The notes under the pieces are model-generated. The model saw only the letters and a program-made list of their open reading frames with translations, was not told the DNA's origin and did not search any database. The position numbers were made by a program, and so were the translations under genes. A stretch of 64,000 nucleotides of DNA, from NCBI GenBank assembly GCA_032158295.1, contig CM063249.1, forward strand, positions 10,997,139 to 11,061,138, read 5' to 3'. Below are positions 58,757 to 64,000 of this stretch, one piece after another (position 1 is the first letter of the stretch; each line of letters opens with the position of its first letter). Source of the DNA: Pycnopodia helianthoides (taxonomy: Eukaryota > Echinodermata > Asteroidea > Forcipulatida > Asteriidae).

Positions 58757-61700
58757 TCAGTTCACAGAAACATCACTGCTGTCGGAGAGCCTGGGTGTTT
58801 TGCATGAGCCGTTGCTGCTGTTTGAGTCTTCTCCGTTCAGGTCTTCGGAAGTTTTGTCGAAGTTGCGTTTCTTAGATATTCCCTGTCGATTGAAGAAGGG
58901 TTATAAGTCAGCTTTATTTTGGTTGTCAAATTTAAAAGAGAAAATAGTAAGCAGTCTCCAAAACAGCAGTTTGAAAAATAGTTCAACTTCAAACGTGATT
59001 TTCTTCAGACACGGAATTAAGGTGCAGATTCCTCACTTTGTGAAATCGGTGACGAAATCATGCTTTTCCTCGATGAGGGATTCTTGTGAGTTAATTTCAA
59101 ACAGTCTGTTACATTTTTTTAACCTAGGCATAGAAATCAATTCCTGCGTCATATTCTTTTTCAATGTAATCTTGACCAGGACTTGAGATTACTAAAACGA
59201 AAAATCACTTTTGTGACCCTTGTCTTACCCCTGCTGGAGGTGGGGGCATCTTTTTCGAGGCTGGGTACATTAGGTTGTCAACAATGGCCTTCATTTTTTC
59301 GTCTTGTAGCCAAGGATGCTTTAGGGCTTGGTTCACTGTGTATCGTCGTCTTGAATCGACTGTCAGCAGTTTCTTAATAAGGTCCATTGCTGAAAGAACA
59401 AATGGTTTATTGTTACAACTTGATATCCAGTATACTGTTGCATATTTTATGCCTGGGTCATATCTTGCTTTAGAAATAATGTTACATTTGAAGTGATTCT
59501 GAACATTTATAAAGTGCTGGTATCCGCTAAAGAGGGGCACTCACGGTGCTGATATTCCCTCAATGTTTTTATTTTACAAAAGGTATGAAGAGTTATGAAT
59601 TATGATAATAATAATAATAATAATAATACACAGTTCTTATATAGCGCTTTATCACGTCCGATGGGCCGTCTCAAAGCGCTCAGTATTTTTTCTGCAAGGT
59701 ATAATGTGGAGCTACGTTTTGAAGTATTAGACCTGTTCCTTTACATAGCACCAAGTAATGGTTTACAAGGTGCTGTGGCGCATTATGCTGCCAATCAAAC
59801 CAGGAACACCGGGGTGAACCCCTTCTCTTAGCGATAAGTGTAACTGGGTTCTTTTACATGCATTACACAACACACGGGACCTACGGCTTTACGTCCCATC
59901 CGAAGGACGAAGCAATAATGGTTAAGTGTCTTGCTTAAGGACACAAGTGTCACGACCGGGACTCGAACCCACACTCTGCCGATCAGAAACACCAGAGCTT
60001 GAGCCCGGTGTTCTTATCCGCTCGGCCACGACATGCCAGATGATACTCATTTTAGCATCTTATAAGAATTTACAAGGTTTTGCAGTGCATTCTGCAGCCA
60101 CTGCCAGAAAACACAGATACGAACCCCTTCTCTTAATGATAAGTGTACTGGGTTCTTCAGGCATGTATTTGGAAAAAAATTGCAAATTTTATGGAGTACA
60201 AGGGCTGGCCTACATGTACACATGGTGTAGTATTTAATAGATGTTTCAGGCAATTTAACGACAACTGTGCTGATTTTTCTGAGGGCCAAAAAATCGAAAA
60301 TAGACTTAAGTTGAAAGAACACCATGCCTTATTCTATTACGTGCATTACACAACACACAGGACTAAAAGCTTTACGTTCTATCCTAGTCCGGTGTTTTGT
60401 TTGCTTTATTTGTTTTATTCATAGACTGTAGAGGAACCCGTCATTCCTCACCTTTTTCCGAAACACCTTTCCAGAATTTAGCAGGGAAACTGTAGTACCC
60501 TCTCTTGATCTGCTCGTCTAACGGCATCACGGTCACCTCCTCTGTGAATGGTGGATAACCACCAAGGCTGGAAAGTGAACAAACAGTTTGCAAATGAATG
60601 GAACTTTAATCACATACATGTGCACCTTGTGGGCAGATGGTCTGATCACATGTAGGCTACAATAAAAACCACACAAGTAAAGTGAAAGTGAAAATCTTGA
60701 AGGACACTTATATTGCATTCAGAGTTGCCCTACTTCACAAAAACCCTTGTGAGGTGTTCCTTGAAACCAATATTATTACTATATATATTTATGGTTATGA
60801 AACCAAGGATGCCTCATAAGTGAACTTAATCACTGTAGCTCGCAAGCCTGAGAAAACCCGTAAACAAGGGTGCTTGCTATGTAAACCAGAAACACCAGGG
60901 TTAACCCCTACTCTTCTACGATAAGTGTTCTGATCTTTTTAATGTGCTCTGCCAATCCTAGTACATGGAACCAACGGCTTAATGTCCCATCCGAAGGACA
61001 AAGCAATTATGGTACACTATCTTGCTTTAGGACATGAGTACCACAACCAGGACTCGAACCCACACTCTGCTGATCAAAAACATCAGAGCTTGAGTCCGGT
61101 GCTCTTAATCGCTTGGCCACGACACGCAGGATTGTAATAAATTTGAAGCGTTAAAAAAACAACAATAATACACCCTCCATTGGAAAGAAAAACCTGACTT
61201 ACCAAATAAATAAAATGACCCCTAGACTCCAGCAGTCCACACTCTTTCCGTAGCCAGTCTTACCAGCCTTTGTCAGGACTTCAGGGGCTAGATAGGTTGG
61301 GGTGCCGCATAGCGTCTGCATTAGTGATTTCTCCCCCAGGAACTTGGACAGGCCAAAGTCTGTCACTTTAATCAGGGTTTGGTTTTCATCATTGGTAAGG
61401 AGGATGTTTTCTGGCTGTGAAATGTCAACAAATATCACGATAAGATTGAGTTCTTACATTTAACGTTTTGATAGAACGTTATACATTGGTTGGACAGAAT
61501 ATTATGCTGTACATTAGTTCTGAGAAAGTGGTATACATTCGTTTGGACAGAATGTGATAATGAGCCGCATGTCAAAAAGGCGTGATTGAGATTTACATTT
61601 AACACTGTGCTTAGCTGCTTAGCTTAAAACTTGGGACATAGGGGTGCTTCCAACTGATATTCCTAACTTAATGAGGGATAGACAATGGGCAAATCTCAAC

Positions 61701-63625
61701 ATGACTCCGACCTTGGTCGACAAGAGAGAGAGCTTAAAACTGCAAATCTGCAATACTAAAGCCACGGTTTGCAGTTTAAGACCGCTCATATGACTCTGTT
61801 AAAGTTTAACCTTTCCATTGACTAACTACTGAACTAATTTCCTTTAAATATTGGCTAATTGCCTTAGAAATTAGTCAAAGCTAAGTGTCTCTTCGTGAAA
61901 CCACAAAAGTGAGATGAATTACTTATACAGCCATCTGAATACCATGTTTTTTACACGGGAAAGGGATACAGTCAAATCTAAGTGTCTCTTCGTGAAACCA
62001 CAAAAGTGAGATGACCTACTTATACACCTATCTGAATACCATGTTTTTTCACATGGGAAAGGGATACTCATGTAGGCCTAAATACCTCAAATTTTTGTAT
62101 TTACAAATGGCAGTTGCAGTAAACTGTGGACGCTTGTGATATCATGTGGAAAACTTTGCTATTGTTAGATCCACAAACACACATGAACAGGGTTCATTCA
62201 TTGATAGTCTTATCGTTGTACATTCATACTTTCAAGTCCCTGTGAGTGATTCCGTTGTCGTGGAGATACTTCGTTGCCAGTAGCATCTGGTAGAAGAGAA
62301 CTTTTGCGGTCAACTCGTCAAACTTCTTCACCGAGATAACTCTGTCAAACAGCTCACCGCCTTCAACTCTGAAAAAACGGGTCATTAATCAAAATCTTAT
62401 ATGTGGTGATGACGTTAGCAAAACTTACAACTTGTATACTTACAGTCTTTGAATCAAGATATATCGAACTGCTTGGGGCTACTTTTAAGGGTGTGTACAA
62501 CATTGGTAAGATTGAAAATATAAATGTTCACAGATTTGCACATAACTTTCATGATATAAAGATGGTCATGGTGGTAAACTTCCCCTTGAAATAGTTTTGC
62601 TTGAATTGCTATAGATTTTAGGAAATGAGTGCGTGCAAAATTCCACAGTGAACAGAGCCATAAAATTGGGCCCTGATGGTTGGTGTTGCTAACCGAAATC
62701 ACACATTACGAGGCACATTTGTGTGGATTATTCAGACATGATACTCGGCTCTTTTAGAAAAGAAGTAGGACAATTTGATTGAGTAGAAGGGCTGACCTAC
62801 ATATACATTGTATACACGGTTTTATAGATTCTTCAGGCTATTTAATAACATTTCTGCTGATTTTCCCAAGGACAAGAAAATCGGAATTCAGACTAAAGTA
62901 GGAAGAACATCATGCCTGATTATTATATTACTACTTTAAAACATCTTTCCAACCATATTCGTTTAATAACAAATGCTTTAAAACGCTTTTTATAGCCCAA
63001 ATCGCCCAATCCAAGGCAACGTGTCCATTGAAGTTGACAACAGCATTTCAGAGTTTGAGAGACTTCATATGTTAACCTCATCAACTGACAGGATTTCTTT
63101 CCCATAAATGTAATATCCTGGCATATTTCACTAAAACCTGTGGCAAGATTTACCACAGGGAAAACGATGTGCATACTTACAGTTCCAAAATGATGTACAG
63201 TTTGTCATCAGTGTGACAAACATCCTCAATTGCTATGATGCAAGGCTGAAAATAAAATTTAAAATGACATCTAAATAATCAAATATCTTTAAGTTGCCAA
63301 TGGTCTGGAAATTTATTTTAGAGCCATTTCATTATTGCAAAAGACACTATTTTTAGTCTGTAGGAAAATTTTGAGGGAACCAAAGCCAAGACAAAGGGCA
63401 ACAGATCAAGACCATGGCCTCAGTGTAATGGTGACCAGACAAGTCACTGTACCAGATATTATTCAAACTGAACTCGCACATGGCGTATTGGTAATACCAA
63501 GTTGTGTTGTTTATCTGAACGAATACAGGGCACCAGTCTGGACGAGCAGCTGATAAGTGCACTATACTCACATGATTTAACGACTTTAAAATGTTGACTT
63601 CTTCCATGACTGTCTTCTCCATATT
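58757..63625 (-). CDS. CHEK2: CHEK2, checkpoint kinase 2 (3' part, 290 residues)
   Basis: Seven exons: 63625-63572, 63245-63181, 62368-62230, 61414-61203, 60567-60452, 59389-59229 and 58882-58757. The phases agree at every junction. The visible protein starts at helix C ([13 protein letters not shown], with its conserved Glu). It continues through [17 protein letters not shown], the catalytic loop HRDLKPEN, DFG, the activation loop [15 protein letters not shown] (both threonines of the human T383/T387 pair kept), [11 protein letters not shown] and HPWLQDE, and ends in a short tail with SKKRN as a likely nuclear signal. Chk2 is the nuclear Ser/Thr kinase activated by ATM in the DNA-damage response. 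The FHA domain, the glycine loop and the catalytic lysine must lie right of the window. Exon 59389 could instead read on to a TGA at 59205, giving a shorter tail. Confidence 0.93.
59605..60036 (-). mobile_element. tRNA-Leu-derived SINE, full length, in the last CHEK2 intron but one
   Basis: The minus-strand head has box A TGGCCGAGCGG (60028-60018), a loop CTCAAGC with anticodon CAA after U33, and box B GGTTCGAGTCC. The head therefore resembles tRNA-Leu(CAA) with its long variable arm. The body includes a complement of CGTCCCATCCGAAGGACGAA, then AAAGCGCTATATAAGAACTG, and the tail is a TTA microsatellite near 59605-59630. Related copies are at 60896-61126, 45110-45255 and 53950-54240. Confidence 0.8.
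60040..60400. mobile_element. SINE body interrupted by another repeat
   Basis: 60090-60165 and 60335-60390 are consecutive pieces of the SINE body (AACCCCTTCTCTTAATGATA; TGCATTACACAACACACAGG). The 165 bp between them (GGGCTGGCCTACATGTACAC and on) resembles 62785-62920 and is an inserted repeat. Confidence 0.65.
60896..61126 (-). mobile_element. tRNA-Leu-derived SINE, diverged copy
   Basis: The box B complement GGACTCGAACC lies near 61050 and the box A complement CGCTTGGCCA near 61111. The body carries ATGTCCCATCCGAAGGACAA. It is 75 bp from CHEK2 exon 61414-61203. Confidence 0.7.
61415..62229. repeat. CHEK2 intron with a direct duplication of about 95 bp
   Basis: CTAAGTGTCTCTTCGTGAAA through ACCATGTTTTTT to GGGAAAGGGATAC occurs at 61880-61968 and again at 61978-62067, with small differences. 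A shorter pair (GTTATACATT... and GTATACATTCG with TTGGACAGAATATT/GTG) is at 61480-61560. No exon is seen. Confidence 0.7.
62369..63180. other. CHEK2 intron with MITE fragments
   Basis: 62485-62640 is a left arm of the AGGCCCTGTACAC MITE family, ending at a GGGCCCAATTTTATGGCTCT-type terminus in reverse (62655-62673). 62785-62920 is the repeat also inserted in the SINE at 60165-60335. Confidence 0.55.
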
Positions 63626-63643
63626 CTGAAAATATTAAAGTAA

Positions 63644-64000
63644 TTTAAAGGAAGATTAAAGAATTGGTAAGAAAAGAACTTGTAAAATCTACTTTTTGAT
63701 CACAAATTTACATAAAAATTACATGGTCTAATGATGATGATAGTAGAAAACATCCCTTGAAATATTTCTGTCTGAAATGCCATATTTGATGAAAAATGAA
63801 TAAACTAATTTTCCGATTGGAGTTTATCGCTCAGTGAGCGTTTGATTCATTTTTTGAATCTATATGATTTCATGCAAATGTGCAATCGGTTTTTCACTAT
63901 TTTCTCGTGACCCAGATGGCCAATCGATCTCAAACTTCTACAGGTTTGTCAGTTTATGCATATGGTGGATTACATAAAGTGCTTACACTGCCAGCAACTG
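63644..64000. mobile_element. TTAA-bordered MITE cut by the window edge
   Basis: It starts TTTAAAGGAAGATTAAAGAA and follows 32252-32620 in the same orientation. About 20-30 bp of its right end lie outside the window. It begins about 20 bp upstream of the acceptor of the first visible CHEK2 exon. Confidence 0.8.

Overview
The window looks like animal nuclear DNA, most likely from an echinoderm and probably a sea star. Its genes are split by GT-AG introns, it is AT-rich, and it is crowded with short inverted-repeat elements, tRNA-derived SINEs and minisatellites. The three genes are metazoan orthologues. The sea-star guess rests on remembered resemblance of the TTAA-flanked repeats to asteroid genome repeats, so it is inference.

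Left part, 1 to about 30,000: I find no gene I can support. It holds miniature inverted-repeat elements (MITEs) of at least eight families, SINE copies, several minisatellites, a hammerhead-ribozyme-like motif, and a nested macrosatellite at 18,756-24,266. That macrosatellite has four units of about 1.35-1.46 kb, each carrying its own block of 21-bp repeats. Long open frames across it are by-products of a repeat length divisible by three.

Right part, 30,071 to 64,000: four genes. (1) RNF25, an RWD-RING E3 ubiquitin ligase, minus strand, 37,887 to 30,071, eight exons. Its frame is broken at four homopolymer-rich points. (2) and (3) Two tandem theta-class glutathione S-transferase genes, plus strand, 38,225-43,236 and 46,663-55,275, with identical five-exon structures. 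The first has two consecutive alternative last coding exons. (4) The 3' two-thirds of CHEK2 (checkpoint kinase 2), minus strand, 63,625 to 58,757. Its 5' exons lie beyond the right edge.

RNF25 and the first GST gene are head to head with only 337 bp between start codons, so they probably share a bidirectional promoter. The second GST gene and CHEK2 converge. The GST genes are detoxification enzymes, RNF25 acts in ubiquitin signalling and CHEK2 in the DNA-damage checkpoint. There is no sign that the four act in one pathway. The most notable structures are the duplicated GST last exon, the RNF25 frame breaks, about 66 hairpin repeats in an intron of the second GST gene, and minisatellites that appear to have grown inside MITEs. 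All alignments were made by eye.
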